Notes: generated from the sequence alone by a model not told the origin. DNA of 64,000 bases from Streptomyces canus 299MFChir4.1 (GCF_000383615.1 NZ_KB911583.1:754788-818787), one strand, 5' to 3'. Positions 32,606-41,386 are shown, numbered from the stretch's first letter. Numbers and translations: made by a program.

Positions 32606-32642
32606 TCAGAGGGTGTCTCGGACTACGTTGCCGCTGTGATCA
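32592..32642 (+). promoter_or_regulatory. Three TGATCA sites around a possible leaderless promoter
   Basis: TGATCA occurs at 32592, 32603 and 32637, spaced 11 and 34 bases, that is about one and three helical turns. The last copy overlaps the GTG start. TACGTT at 32624-32629 is placed like a -10 box for transcription starting at the GTG itself, so the mRNA may be leaderless; no ribosome site is present. Confidence 0.45.
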
Positions 32643-34438
32643 CCTCTCAACTCCCCGTAACGGCACCCCCGCTGACCGAGACGGCCGCGATCCGGCACCT
32701 CCTCTTCGGCGCGCAGGCGGAGATCCATGAGCCCTGGCGACGCCTGTTCAGCTCCGACGTGTTCGCCTACCACGAGGGGCTGACGCACCAGGAGCGCACG
32801 GAACTGTCCTATCAACGCCTACGCACGGTGAACGCGGCGGTGCCCGATCCCCAGGCCCTCGCGCGCGACCCGATCGCCCTGAGCGCCCTGCACGAATGGG
32901 CCGGGGTGGCGGACGCCGGCATGACGACGCTCGCCAGCATCCACTACAACCTGTTCCTCGGCAGTCTGCTCGAACACGACCACGAGGGGCGGGACTTGGG
33001 CCCCTATCTGCGGATGGAGCGCATCGGCACCTTCCTGTGCACCGAGCAGGCGCACGGCAACGACGCCCCCCAGTTGGAGACCACCGCGACCCTGGACCGG
33101 GCCACGGGGGGTTTCGTGCTCACCACCCCGACGCGGGGAGCCCGCAAGTGGATGCCCAACACCTCCGTGGCCGGCGGCCCGAAGGACGCCCTGGTCGCGG
33201 CCCGTCTGGTGATCGACGGCAAGGACCAGGGCGTCTTCCTCTTCCTGACCGCGCTGACCGACGGGAACGGCCGTCATCTGCCGGGCGTGGAGGTCGAGTT
33301 GCTGCCCCAGACGGCCAGCAGCCCGGTCGACCACTGCGCCACCTCCTTCCACGGGGTGCGGTTGCCACGGACGGCCATGCTCCAGGGCGAACACGGTCGG
33401 CTTACGGACGAGGGCGAGCTCGTCTCCTGCCTGGGCAGCCCGCGCAAACGGTTCCTGCGCTCCATCGGCCGCGTGACCATGGGCAAACTGTGCATGAGCG
33501 CCTACAGCCTCGGGGTGACACGGCACGCCCTGACCGTCGCCGTCCGCCACGCCCACCAGCGGGTCACCTCGGGGATGACCAGCGGGCAGCGGGTGCCTCT
33601 GTTCGCGCATCGCACCCACCACGCCCCGCTGGTGGAGGCGCTCGCCACAACCTACGCCGCCACCTTGCTGCAGCGTGAGGTCGTACGGCGATGGGCGCAG
33701 GCGGCGGAGGGCGAGCGCGAGGAGGCCGAGCGGCTGGTGGCGGTGGCCAAGGGCTGGATCACCTGGCAGGCCAGAGCCGTGATGACCGAGTGCCGGGAAC
33801 GCTGCGGCGCACAGGGCCTGTTGCTCTCCAACGGGATCGCGGGCCAGCTCGCGGCCAACGAGGGCACGATCACCGCGGAGGGCGACAACACCGTCATCTG
33901 GGTCAAGGCGGCCGGGGAGATGCTGCTGGGCGGCTTCAGCCCGACGCCCCCCAGCGACGTGCCCCCGGCCACCCGGAGCCTGCACGATCCGGCTCACCTG
34001 CACGACCTGATGGGCGACCTGGAGCGAATACGTCACGGGCGGGCCCGTGGCCGGCTGCGCACGAAACGGGCCGCCTCGCCCCTCGACCGCTGGAACGGCG
34101 CCTCCGGCGCGGCGCTGTCCCTGGTCGACGCCCACGTCCACCGGCTGGCCGCGCAGCAACTCCTTGCCGCGGCGGCGCAGGCGACCGACCCGCAGGTGGC
34201 TCTCCTGCTGGAGCACCTCCACCGGCTGTTCGCCCTGCGTTACGTGGCCGCGCACAGCGGTGAACTGCTCGCGCACGAGCGGCTGACCGCCGAGCAGGTC
34301 CGGTACCTGCCGGAGGTCCTGGAGGCCACCGTCGCCGCACTGGTGCCGCACGCCCTGACCCTCACCGGTGCCTTCGCCGTGTTGGAAGAGATCACTGAGC
34401 GCCATCCGGCGCTGCGATCCGAGGTGGTGCCGGCGTGA
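32636..34438 (+). CDS. Acyl-CoA oxidase/dehydrogenase family protein
   Basis: 600 residues. The fold of the acyl-CoA oxidase branch is seen in LRMERIGTFLCTEQAHGNDA (FAD and acyl site), LTTPTRGARKWMPNTSVAGG, HGVRLPRTAMLQ and the C-terminal helical part with QGLLLSNGIAGQLAANEGTI and TAEGDNTVIWVKAAGEMLLG. It should oxidise an acyl thioester with FAD. The substrate is unknown; membership in a fatty-acid or secondary-metabolite pathway cannot be told from the neighbours. The GTG start is leaderless-looking. A hairpin follows the stop. Confidence 0.85.
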   Translation: MITSQLPVTAPPLTETAAIRHLLFGAQAEIHEPWRRLFSSDVFAYHEGLTHQERTELSYQRLRTVNAAVPDPQALARDPIALSALHEWAGVADAGMTTLASIHYNLFLGSLLEHDHEGRDLGPYLRMERIGTFLCTEQAHGNDAPQLETTATLDRATGGFVLTTPTRGARKWMPNTSVAGGPKDALVAARLVIDGKDQGVFLFLTALTDGNGRHLPGVEVELLPQTASSPVDHCATSFHGVRLPRTAMLQGEHGRLTDEGELVSCLGSPRKRFLRSIGRVTMGKLCMSAYSLGVTRHALTVAVRHAHQRVTSGMTSGQRVPLFAHRTHHAPLVEALATTYAATLLQREVVRRWAQAAEGEREEAERLVAVAKGWITWQARAVMTECRERCGAQGLLLSNGIAGQLAANEGTITAEGDNTVIWVKAAGEMLLGGFSPTPPSDVPPATRSLHDPAHLHDLMGDLERIRHGRARGRLRTKRAASPLDRWNGASGAALSLVDAHVHRLAAQQLLAAAAQATDPQVALLLEHLHRLFALRYVAAHSGELLAHERLTAEQVRYLPEVLEATVAALVPHALTLTGAFAVLEEITERHPALRSEVVPA

Positions 34439-34462
34439 CCGTCGCCACCACGCGCTGAGGCC

Positions 34463-34486
34463 GGGCCGCGGAGCAGTCCGCGGCCC
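34463..34486 (+). terminator. Rho-independent-like terminator of the acyl-CoA oxidase gene
   Basis: GGGCCGCGGA and TCCGCGGCCC form a perfect 10-bp stem around GCAG, starting 24 bases after the stop at 34438 and followed by CTCTGTTT. Confidence 0.75.
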
Positions 34487-34505
34487 GCCTCTGTTTAAGG
34501 CTTGG

Positions 34506-34515
34506 CTTATATAAG
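34506..34515. promoter_or_regulatory. CTTATATAAG palindrome at the ArsR promoter
   Basis: A perfect 10-bp palindrome directly before the regulator gene, overlapping a good -10 candidate (TATATA, 34508-34513). It is a likely autorepression site for the ArsR protein encoded downstream. Confidence 0.5.
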
Positions 34516-34529
34516 TGGTGGATGGCATA

Positions 34530-34892
34530 GTGGGTGACGTGCACGCGTTCGACGTACTCGGAGATCCGGTCCGACGCCGGATATTGGAACTGCTCGCCTC
34601 GGGCGAGCAGGCGTCGGGCGAGGTCAGTGCCGTGATCCGGGACGAGTTCGGGATCTCCCAGCCTGCCGTCTCGCAGCATCTGAAAGTGCTGCGGGAGAGC
34701 GGCTTCGCCTCGGTGCGCGCCGACGGCAACCGGCGGCTGTACGCCGTCGAGGCCGCCCCGCTCCGGGAGGTGGATGCCTGGCTGGAGCGCTTCCGGGGTT
34801 TCTGGGACCAGCGGCTCGACGCACTCGGAACGGAGCTCGCGCGAGGAAAGCGCGAGCGCAGGATGCAAGGAGAGGTGAGCGAGCATGAGTGA
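34530..34892 (+). CDS. ArsR family transcriptional regulator
   Basis: About 120 residues. The winged HTH reads HAFDVLGDPVRRRILELLA, GISQPAVSQHLKVLRESGFA and VRADGNRRLYAVEAAPLREV. No cysteine metal site is present, as in the subclass paired with SRPBCC proteins. Several in-frame GTGs (34515, 34518, 34530, 34539) are possible starts; the promoter-like TATATA just upstream argues against the earliest ones. It overlaps the SRPBCC gene by eight bases, the common ArsR-AHSA1 pair. Confidence 0.9.
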   Translation: MGDVHAFDVLGDPVRRRILELLASGEQASGEVSAVIRDEFGISQPAVSQHLKVLRESGFASVRADGNRRLYAVEAAPLREVDAWLERFRGFWDQRLDALGTELARGKRERRMQGEVSEHE

Positions 34893-35523
34893 GATCGCCG
34901 ACGCGATCAACCGTATGCACCGGCGGGTCGGCACCCGGCAGGTCGAGGCCGGCGAGGCCCGCACGGTCCTGCTGCGCCGTACGTACGACGCCGAAGTCGC
35001 CGACGTGTGGGACGCCGTGACCTCTCCCGAGCGGATCGCCCGCTGGTTCATGCCGGTCAGCGGCGAGCTCAAGGTGGGCGGCCGCTACCAGCTGGAGGGC
35101 AACGCCGGCGGCGAGATCCTCGAGTGCGTGGAACCCGAGCGGTTGCGGGTGAGCTGGCTGTACGGCCCCGACCCGGGCTTCAGCGAGGTCGAGGTGCGCC
35201 TGACCGCCGAGGACGGGGAGCGCACGGTCCTCGAACTGGAGCACGTGGCCGTCGTACCGGACGGCTTCTGGGACCAGTTCGGGCCCGGCGCCGTCGGAGT
35301 CGGCTGGGACCTGGGGCTCTACGGACTCGCCCTGCACCTCGCGGGCGGCGGCCTCGACAAGGAGGAGGCCGCGACCTGGCACACCACGCCCGAGGGCAGC
35401 GCGTTCATCACCGGCTCGGGCGAGGGATGGGGTGAGGCGTACGCCGCCTCCGGCGCGGACCGGGAGACGGCGGCGAGGACGACGGCCGCGACGATCGCGT
35501 TCTACACGGGAACGGAAGCCTGA
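34885..35523 (+). CDS. SRPBCC (AHSA1-like) domain protein
   Basis: 212 residues. The START/AHSA1 fold is indicated by LLRRTYDAEVADVWDAVTSP, ERIARWFMPVSGELKVGGRY, LEGNAGGEILECVEPERL and LELEHVAVVPDGFWDQFGPG. Such proteins bind hydrophobic ligands in a central cavity; the ligand is unknown. The C-terminal 60 residues (TWHTTPEGSAFITGSGEGWG) are the usual extension of the ArsR-linked group. Translationally coupled to the regulator. Confidence 0.9.
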   Translation: MSEIADAINRMHRRVGTRQVEAGEARTVLLRRTYDAEVADVWDAVTSPERIARWFMPVSGELKVGGRYQLEGNAGGEILECVEPERLRVSWLYGPDPGFSEVEVRLTAEDGERTVLELEHVAVVPDGFWDQFGPGAVGVGWDLGLYGLALHLAGGGLDKEEAATWHTTPEGSAFITGSGEGWGEAYAASGADRETAARTTAATIAFYTGTEA

Positions 35524-35538
35524 CGCCCCGTCCCCGGC

Positions 35539-36171
35539 TCAGCCGACGCGCAGGGTGCGCCGCGCCAGCTCGTACGCCGGGAGCATCTCCTCGTGTTCGT
35601 CGGTGTCGAGTCCGCCGAGATGCACCACCACCGGCCCATTGGCGGTGGTGACGGCGAAGGCGCTCTCCTCCTTCGTCTCGTCCAGGAGCTCGCTGGCGTA
35701 GAGGTACTCGACCTTCGTACCCGAGAGGCCACCGGACGTGAACGCGCTGTACTTCTCCTTGCTCACTCCGTCCTCGGCCGCGACGAAGGCCTCCAGCACG
35801 GTCCGGGCGTCGGCGTCACCGGACCTTCCGGTCCATACCCGCAGGAAGCCGATGCTGCCCGCGGGTTTGGCGTCGATCTCGCAGGCCAGGGTGACGGGCC
35901 CCTGGCTCAGCGGCGCCTTCACCGCCTCGGCCTTCCAGCTCTTGGCGAGGTCGAAGGTGACGGGCAGCTCGCACGCCGAGCCGGCGGCGCCGATGGTGCC
36001 GCCGCTGCTCGCGGTCGAGCGGTCCCGGCCGGAAGTCTCCGCGGTCGCCGACGGGCGCCCGGACGCTGTGGAGTCGTCCCCCTCGCCGGCCTCCGAACAG
36101 CCCGTCAGCACACCCGCCAGCAACGCCGCATGGGCTATCCGAAGCCATGTGTTCCCCGCCCTGACCAGCAT
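35539..36171 (-). CDS. Putative lipoprotein
   Basis: 210 residues. The signal peptide (IAHAALLAGVLTGC) ends in a lipobox with Cys near residue 25, followed by a Ser/Thr/Asp-rich spacer and a domain with CELPVTFDLAKSWKAEAVK and GPVTLACEIDAKPAGSIGFL. Two further cysteines could form a disulfide. I do not know the family. The ATG at 36171 was chosen because GGAGGGAG lies at the right distance; an ATG 18 bases earlier overlaps that site. Confidence 0.78.
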   Translation of the reverse strand: MLVRAGNTWLRIAHAALLAGVLTGCSEAGEGDDSTASGRPSATAETSGRDRSTASSGGTIGAAGSACELPVTFDLAKSWKAEAVKAPLSQGPVTLACEIDAKPAGSIGFLRVWTGRSGDADARTVLEAFVAAEDGVSKEKYSAFTSGGLSGTKVEYLYASELLDETKEESAFAVTTANGPVVVHLGGLDTDEHEEMLPAYELARRTLRVG

Positions 36172-36247
36172 GGCCGAGACTCCCTCCATTCAGTGGTGGT
36201 ACTCGAAGGAGTCAGGTTAGGTGGCACGAATAACGAATCGTGCAGCG

Positions 36248-37042
36248 ATGGGGGAAGCGTTGTTGACCTTCGACGAGTACTGCGACGCGATCGTCGCCCA
36301 GACCGATCTGCTCACCCGGCACGTCAAGGGCGCCGACCCGGCCGCTCAGGTGCCCACCTGCCCCGGCTGGGACCTCGGCCGGCTGCTGCGGCACGTGGGT
36401 GGCGATCACCGCTGGGCGGAGGAGATCGTACGGACCCGGGCCACCGAGCCGATCGACGACGACCCGGTCAACGACCCGGCCGCCTACGCCGGCCTCGACG
36501 ACTCCGCAATCGGCGGCTGGCTCGCCGAGGGCGCCACGAGGCTGGCCGGCACCCTGCGCGCGGCCGGGCCCGACGTGCCGGTGTGGACTCCCGCCGACGA
36601 GCACCTGGTCCAGCAGTCCGCGATGTTCTGGGCGCGGCGCATGACGTACGAGACCCTGCTGCACCGGGCCGACGCGGCACTCGTGACCGGGGCGGAGTTC
36701 GTGGTCGAGGAGTCTCTCGCGGTGGACGCCGTGGAGGAGTGGCTGGAGTTCTCCACCGTTCCCGAGGCCTACGAGCCGCTCCCGGGCGTGCCCGAACTGC
36801 TCGGGAACGGGCGGATCCTGGGCTTCGACGCGGGAGCCGCGGGGGAGTGGCTGCTCGACCTCGGCGGAGACCGACCGGTGTGGCGGCGCGGGACCGGCGT
36901 GGCCGCCGTGAGCGTGTGCGGTCCGGTCACTGACCTGCTCCTGTTCCTCTACGCCCGTCCGGCGCCCGGTGTCGAGACGCGGGGGGACTCGGAACTGCTT
37001 GAGCTGTGGCTGAGGCGCACCCGGTTCTGGCTGGAGGCCTAG
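36248..37042 (+). CDS. Maleylpyruvate isomerase family mycothiol-dependent enzyme
   Basis: 264 residues. The MDMPI N-terminal four-helix domain reads VPTCPGWDLGRLLRHVGGDH and MFWARRMTYETLLHRADAAL, with His ligands in GGDHRW and LLHRAD; the C-terminal domain (GVAAVSVCGPVTDLLLFLYA) is the mycothiol maleylpyruvate isomerase C-terminal fold. It probably uses mycothiol as cofactor; the substrate is unknown. In-frame starts at 36221 and 36260 are alternatives. Confidence 0.87.
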   Translation: MGEALLTFDEYCDAIVAQTDLLTRHVKGADPAAQVPTCPGWDLGRLLRHVGGDHRWAEEIVRTRATEPIDDDPVNDPAAYAGLDDSAIGGWLAEGATRLAGTLRAAGPDVPVWTPADEHLVQQSAMFWARRMTYETLLHRADAALVTGAEFVVEESLAVDAVEEWLEFSTVPEAYEPLPGVPELLGNGRILGFDAGAAGEWLLDLGGDRPVWRRGTGVAAVSVCGPVTDLLLFLYARPAPGVETRGDSELLELWLRRTRFWLEA

Positions 37043-37095
37043 ACGCGCGAAGGGGCAGGTGTGGCCGAAGCCACGTGCCGGGGGAGGCCGGAGCC

Positions 37096-37692
37096 ATGTC
37101 GTCCCGGCGGGACCGCGGGCTACGGTTCGCGCAGTCCCCTCTCCCCAGCACCTCGGGCGGCCCGGCAGTGCAAGCAGATCTCTCCCCGGTCATCGCGGCG
37201 ACCGCTCACTGGCTGACCCGCGCCTATCCACCGGCCGGCGGCGCCCTGGCCGCCGCGTTGTGCGAGGTGCAGGCCCGGCAGGCCGTGACGGTCGCCGCCT
37301 GGCTGCGCTATCCGACGGCGATGGACGCCGCGCTCGTCGGGATGGCGGGTCCGGGCGGCTCCGACCGCCTCGACTGGGCCACCGGCGCGGACGCCACCGA
37401 CCGGGACGCCGAGGACCGTGCCTGGCGTACCTGGGTGGACGAGGTCGTGGCCAGCTGGGCGGCCTGTCTGCTCTCCCATCCCGAACTGGCCGAACGGGCG
37501 GTGGCCGGCCTCGCGCAGGGCGAGCACACGACGGGCTCACCGGCCGCGTTCCGCCGTCTGCTCGCCCCGGACGCTACGGACCGGAATGCCGCCGCCCTGC
37601 TCCGCCACCCCGACCTGGTCGCAACAGTGGCCGGGCTGCACCGGGGCGAGCTGCTGGACCGGCTGGGGTCGGACGAGGCGCTGGCCGCCTGA
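37096..37692 (+). CDS. Hypothetical protein
   Basis: 198 residues, family unknown. Largely helical and Ala/Trp-rich: TAHWLTRAYPPAGGALAAAL, TVAAWLRYPTAMDAALVGMA and WRTWVDEVVASWAACLL, ending LHRGELLDRLGSDEAL. No signal peptide or membrane helix. The ATG at 37096 follows GGGGGAGG; the conserved-looking part begins near the GTG at 37168, which is an alternative start. It lies 53 bases after the DinB enzyme gene in the same direction. Confidence 0.65.
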   Translation: MSSRRDRGLRFAQSPLPSTSGGPAVQADLSPVIAATAHWLTRAYPPAGGALAAALCEVQARQAVTVAAWLRYPTAMDAALVGMAGPGGSDRLDWATGADATDRDAEDRAWRTWVDEVVASWAACLLSHPELAERAVAGLAQGEHTTGSPAAFRRLLAPDATDRNAAALLRHPDLVATVAGLHRGELLDRLGSDEALAA

Positions 37693-37718
37693 GAACGGGC
37701 GCCCGCGTCCCCGAAACC

Positions 37719-38282
37719 TCAGTCCTCCTTGCCGCGGCCCGAGAGCGCGTCCCGGAGCCGGTCGACCAGGCCGGTTCCCGGAGCGAGGAGCTTGTTCGCC
37801 GGAGGAGTGTCCGGAGCCGACGGGTGCGGGCGGGTCGGCGCCATCTTCTTGGCGCGGCGCACCTTCTCGCCCAGGTCGTTCAGCTCCTTCTCCGAGCACG
37901 CGACACGCAGCTGCGGGAAGAGGGTCTCCTCCTCCTCGGCGATGTGCGAGCGGACCTCGCTCATCAGCTCGCCGATGAGCCGGTCGAACTCGGGGTCGTC
38001 CGCCTCGCAGCGCTCCAGGTCCTTCATGAGCTGTTCGGCCTTGGAGTGGTCCTCGATCTCCCGGTCGGCCATGGTGTTCCCGTTGACCAGGTGCTCCCGT
38101 ACCGCCGGGTAGAGGTACTCCTCCTCCGCGACCGAGTGCCGGATCAGCTCCATGGTGGCCTGGTCGGCGTACACCTTCCGCTTCTTCTCACCGGGCGCCA
38201 GCGCCTCGATCTTCCCGAACAGTTCCTCGACCTCGTGGTGATCGGTCACCAGCTCGTCGATGACGTTTCCTCCGTGTCCCAT
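37719..38282 (-). CDS. Hemerythrin HHE domain protein
   Basis: 187 residues. Four-helix HHE domain with its His and Glu ligands in DELVTDHHEVEELFGKIEAL, RHSVAEEEYLYPAVREHLV, DREIEDHSKAEQLMKDLE and SEVRSHIAEEEETLFPQLRV. A di-iron site binding oxygen or NO is expected. A basic, Pro-rich C-terminal tail (KKMAPTRPHPSAPDTPPANK) follows. Such proteins serve in redox and stress responses in actinobacteria. Confidence 0.92.
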   Translation of the reverse strand: MGHGGNVIDELVTDHHEVEELFGKIEALAPGEKKRKVYADQATMELIRHSVAEEEYLYPAVREHLVNGNTMADREIEDHSKAEQLMKDLERCEADDPEFDRLIGELMSEVRSHIAEEEETLFPQLRVACSEKELNDLGEKVRRAKKMAPTRPHPSAPDTPPANKLLAPGTGLVDRLRDALSGRGKED

Positions 38283-38334
38283 GTTCTCTCACCTCCGTCC
38301 CCCGGGTGCCCTGTGCCGCACTCTCTACGCCTGG

Positions 38335-38784
38335 TCACAGGCTTGTCAGGGCCTGTGGGGACAACTGTTTGATCAAGGTGTTGGTCCAGCGCATCTGGCG
38401 CGGGGTCTGCGGGTGGCACGCCGACGCCGGTTCCAGCAGCCGTTCGTCCCGGGTCGCCCGGGCGGCCTGCGCGAGCATCTCCCAGTGCAACGCGTTCTCC
38501 GTGGCGGCCAGGTGCAGGGCACGCAGGTCGTGGAGGAGAAGCAGACCTTCAGGTCCCTCGCCGGAGGTGGGTTCGAGCGTGTCGTCGTCGAGGCGCAGCC
38601 CTTCGGCAGCGGCGTGCTCGGCGAGCCGCCCCGCATGCTCGCGCGACCAGGCGGCGAGGTCTCGGGCGACGTGGTGGACCTCGTGTTCCTCGGTGTGCCG
38701 CTCGGACACGGCCACCAGGCTCCGCGCCAGCTGCCGCTCCCCGTGGTGCAGGGCGCGCAGGGTGTGGGCGATGCCGTCCTTCAT
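38335..38784 (-). CDS. Ferritin-like helical protein
   Basis: 149 residues, nearly all helical and rich in His: ALHHGERQLARSLVAVSER, HTEEHEVHHVARDLAAWSRE and LHDLRALHLAATENALHWEM. The pattern suggests a four-helix bundle like ferritin or DUF892 proteins, possibly metal-binding; I could not assign a family. It starts with ATGA overlap at the end of the truncated molybdopterin gene and has its ribosome site GGAGG inside that remnant. Confidence 0.7.
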   Translation of the reverse strand: MKDGIAHTLRALHHGERQLARSLVAVSERHTEEHEVHHVARDLAAWSREHAGRLAEHAAAEGLRLDDDTLEPTSGEGPEGLLLLHDLRALHLAATENALHWEMLAQAARATRDERLLEPASACHPQTPRQMRWTNTLIKQLSPQALTSL

Positions 38785-39014
38785 GGCGTGCCTCCGGGCT
38801 CGCGTCCCCGTACGCCCGCCATCCGGCCGTCGACGACGGCGATGTCCATGGCGTCACCGCCTGAGTGCAGCAGCGACGCCGCACCCACCCACCTCCGCAC
38901 CGCGCCGGGCTCCACCCCCTCCGCGAGATACGTGTCCACCCTGGGCGGCCAGTCCTCGTGGCGCCGGTACGGCGTCCGGGCGCCCCAGGGATCCGCGATC
39001 CGGTCCGCCTTCAT
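38781..39014 (-). pseudogene. N-terminal remnant of a molybdopterin oxidoreductase
   Basis: 77 residues: KADRIADPWGARTPYRRHED, then WPPRVDTYLAEGVEPGAV, LLHSGGDAMDIAVVDGRMAG and VRGREPGGTP. This is the characteristic beginning of large (about 700-residue) actinobacterial molybdopterin oxidoreductases (formate dehydrogenase/nitrate reductase-like; intact relatives continue VRGR...VNHGRL). Here the frame stops directly in the next gene's ATGA. The ribosome site GGGAGG is intact, so a short peptide may still be made, but no cofactor-binding part remains. Confidence 0.75.
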
Positions 39015-39152
39015 GAGCGGCCTCCCTGACAACTCCTGCTGCTCGCTCCTGAGTACCCGTGCCCGGAGCCGGTAACGGTGTCCGGGTGTAAGAGGGGCCG
39101 TTGGAAGGAACCCGCACCAGGACACAGCCGTACGACCTCTGGGGAGGCCTTT

Positions 39153-40343
39153 GTGACCGACGCCGTGGACGAGGTGCTCGCGCGAGTGCGCGGAGAGGTG
39201 GCCGCACGGGCGGATCGGCTGTGGGACATGGCGCGGATGCTGCATTGCGACCCGGAGTACGCCTTCGAGGAGCACCGGGCGGCCGCCCTGCTGTGCGGGG
39301 AACTCGAATGGGCGGGGTTCACGGTGCGGCGGGATGTCGCCGGCCTGCCCACCGCGTTCACGGCGCGCTCCGGCACCAGGTCCCGCCCCGCGGTGGCCCT
39401 GATGCTGGAGTACGACGCGCTGCCCGGCCTCGGCCACGCCTGCGGCCACAATCTGATCGCCGGGGCGGGCTTGGGCGCGGCGCTGGCCGCCCGAGCGGTG
39501 CTCGACCGGGACGCGGGCACCGTGTGGGCGATCGGCACGCCCGCGGAGGAGGTCGGTGGCGGCAAGGTCACCGAGACCGACGCCGGGGTGTTCGACGACG
39601 TCGACGCGGCGCTGATGTTCCACCCCGGTGTGCACAGCTGGCAGTGGGCGCCGCTGACCGCGCAGGCCCAGTACCGGGTCGGGTTCCGCGGGCGCGCCGC
39701 CCACCCGACCGGGAATCCCACCGAGGGCATCGACGCGCTCGCCGCGCTCATCCAGCTGTTCAACACCCTGGCCGTGGTCGGGCGCAGGCTGCCCGAGGGC
39801 TCGCATGTGCAGGGCATCGTCACGGACGGCGGCAAGGCCACCAACATCGTCCCCGAGTACGCGGAGGGTCTCTTCGGGCTGCGCGCGCTGACCACGGCCG
39901 CCCTGGAGGACCTGGCGGGGGAGCTGCTGACCTGCGCCCAGGGCGTGGCACGGGCGACGGGCACGACGGTCACGGTGGAACGGGCCACGCCGCGCTACGA
40001 GCACTTCAGGGACAGCACGGTGCTGTCGGCCCGGTTCGCCCGGCACTTGGCAGGAACGGGCATCGAGATGACACCGCCCGCGCCGGGCGTCTACCTGGGC
40101 TCCTCCGACGCCGGCAACGTCAGCGGACGGGTGCCCGCCATCCACCCCTTCGTGGCGATCATGGAGGAGGACGGTTCGGACCACACTCCCGAGTTCGCCG
40201 TCGCGGCCGGATCCGAGCGCGGCCGACGGGTGATGCTCGCGGCGGCGGAGGCGCTGGCCTGTACCGCGGTGGAGGTCCTGTTGCGCCCGGAGCTGCGGGA
40301 CGCGGCGTGGGAGGACCACGACCGGGCGTCCGTCCGCGGCTGA
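39153..40343 (+). CDS. M20 family amidohydrolase/peptidase
   Basis: 396 residues from a GTG with GGGGAGG upstream. Zinc ligands lie in ALMLEYDALPGLGHACGHN and TPAEEVGGGKVTETDAGVF, with a further His in LMFHPGVHSW; the dimerisation insert has FRGRAAHPTGNPTEGIDAL. This is the AbgA/ACY1L2-type branch that hydrolyses acyl-amino acids, aminobenzoyl-glutamate or dipeptide-like substrates in the cytoplasm. It is divergent from the molybdopterin remnant. Confidence 0.9.
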   Translation: MTDAVDEVLARVRGEVAARADRLWDMARMLHCDPEYAFEEHRAAALLCGELEWAGFTVRRDVAGLPTAFTARSGTRSRPAVALMLEYDALPGLGHACGHNLIAGAGLGAALAARAVLDRDAGTVWAIGTPAEEVGGGKVTETDAGVFDDVDAALMFHPGVHSWQWAPLTAQAQYRVGFRGRAAHPTGNPTEGIDALAALIQLFNTLAVVGRRLPEGSHVQGIVTDGGKATNIVPEYAEGLFGLRALTTAALEDLAGELLTCAQGVARATGTTVTVERATPRYEHFRDSTVLSARFARHLAGTGIEMTPPAPGVYLGSSDAGNVSGRVPAIHPFVAIMEEDGSDHTPEFAVAAGSERGRRVMLAAAEALACTAVEVLLRPELRDAAWEDHDRASVRG

Positions 40344-40391
40344 GGGGGCCCGCTGCCGGTGCGCGCCCCCGGTCGGTGTTCGGAGGAACCG

Positions 40392-41117
40392 TCAGCCGGC
40401 GTGCAGGTGATACACGTTGAACGCCCGCCGGATCACGGGCTGGGCCACGTTGCGCACCCGCACGCCGCCGGCCGTCATCCCGTGCTCCGTGCCCGCGTGG
40501 GCGTGTCCGTGCACGCTCAGGTCGGCCCCCGCGGTGTCGATCGCCTCGGCCAGCAGATAACTGCCGAGGAACGGATAGATCTCCGGCGGCTCACCCGCCA
40601 GTGTGTCGGCGACGGGGGAGAAGTGGGTGAGCGCCACCCGCGTCCCGCAGCCCTGCCGCTCCAGTTCCTCCAGCGCGGTGCGCAGTCCGTCCGCGCAGCG
40701 CCGTGAGTACCGTACGAACTCCTTCATCAGCGGTTCGCCGAACTCCCCGGCGCTGCGGCCCACGAACCCGCCGCCGAAGCCCTTGGTGCCGGCGACACCC
40801 ACGCGGGTGCCGCCGCACTCGACGATCGTCCCCTCGCCCTCGAGGACCCGCACACCGGCGTCTTCCAGGAGGGCCGCGACCTTCTCGGGCTGCTCGTCGT
40901 GGTGGTCGTGGTTGCCGAGCACCGCCACGACCGGCACCGGAAGGTCCCGTACCTCCTGGGCCACCACCCGGGCTTCCTCCGGCGTGCCGTGCCGGGTGAG
41001 GTCCCCGGCCAGCAGAAGCAGGTCGGCGCAGTCCGGCAGGGTCTCGAAGGCGGGACGCAGCACCCCTTGGCTCTCCGGGCCCATGTGGATGTCCCCCACG
41101 GCGGCGACGCGGATCAC
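40392..41117 (-). CDS. Metallophosphoesterase
   Basis: 241 residues from a GTG that overlaps the BON gene stop. Complete calcineurin-like motif set: VGDIHMG, LLAGDLTRHG, VLGNHDHHDEQ, ALTHFSP and SVHGHAHAG. It should hydrolyse phosphoesters with two metals; the substrate is unknown. GAGGAG lies just upstream. Last gene of a tightly overlapped three-gene operon. Confidence 0.92.
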   Translation of the reverse strand: MIRVAAVGDIHMGPESQGVLRPAFETLPDCADLLLLAGDLTRHGTPEEARVVAQEVRDLPVPVVAVLGNHDHHDEQPEKVAALLEDAGVRVLEGEGTIVECGGTRVGVAGTKGFGGGFVGRSAGEFGEPLMKEFVRYSRRCADGLRTALEELERQGCGTRVALTHFSPVADTLAGEPPEIYPFLGSYLLAEAIDTAGADLSVHGHAHAGTEHGMTAGGVRVRNVAQPVIRRAFNVYHLHAG

Positions 41118-41386
41118 GGCAGCTCCTCCGCATGGTCGGGCGTGGCGGTCTCGGCGACCACCACGTCGGTGTGCACGGACAGCCCGGCCAGCTCCTCGTG
41201 GACGGTCCGCAGTACGGTCTCCCGGCACTGCGCGGACGGCACGGTGCCGGTGACCACGACGGCCCCGGCCCGCACCTCGGCGCGCACTCCCAGCTCGCCG
41301 AGTTCCTCCGCGGCGAGCCGGTCGCGCAGGTGGGCGACGCGGTACTCGACGTTCTCCTCGGACCGTTCGGGCGCGGACCTGCTCAT
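41114..41386 (-). CDS. BON domain protein
   Basis: 90 residues with a single BON domain: EYRVAHLRDRLAAEELGELG, VRAEVRAGAVVVTGTVPSA and LAGLSVHTDVVVAE. BON domains bind phospholipid or other ligands. No signal peptide, so cytoplasmic. GAGGAGG lies ten bases before the ATG, and four-base overlaps join it to both neighbours. Confidence 0.88.
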   Translation of the reverse strand: MSRSAPERSEENVEYRVAHLRDRLAAEELGELGVRAEVRAGAVVVTGTVPSAQCRETVLRTVHEELAGLSVHTDVVVAETATPDHAEELP

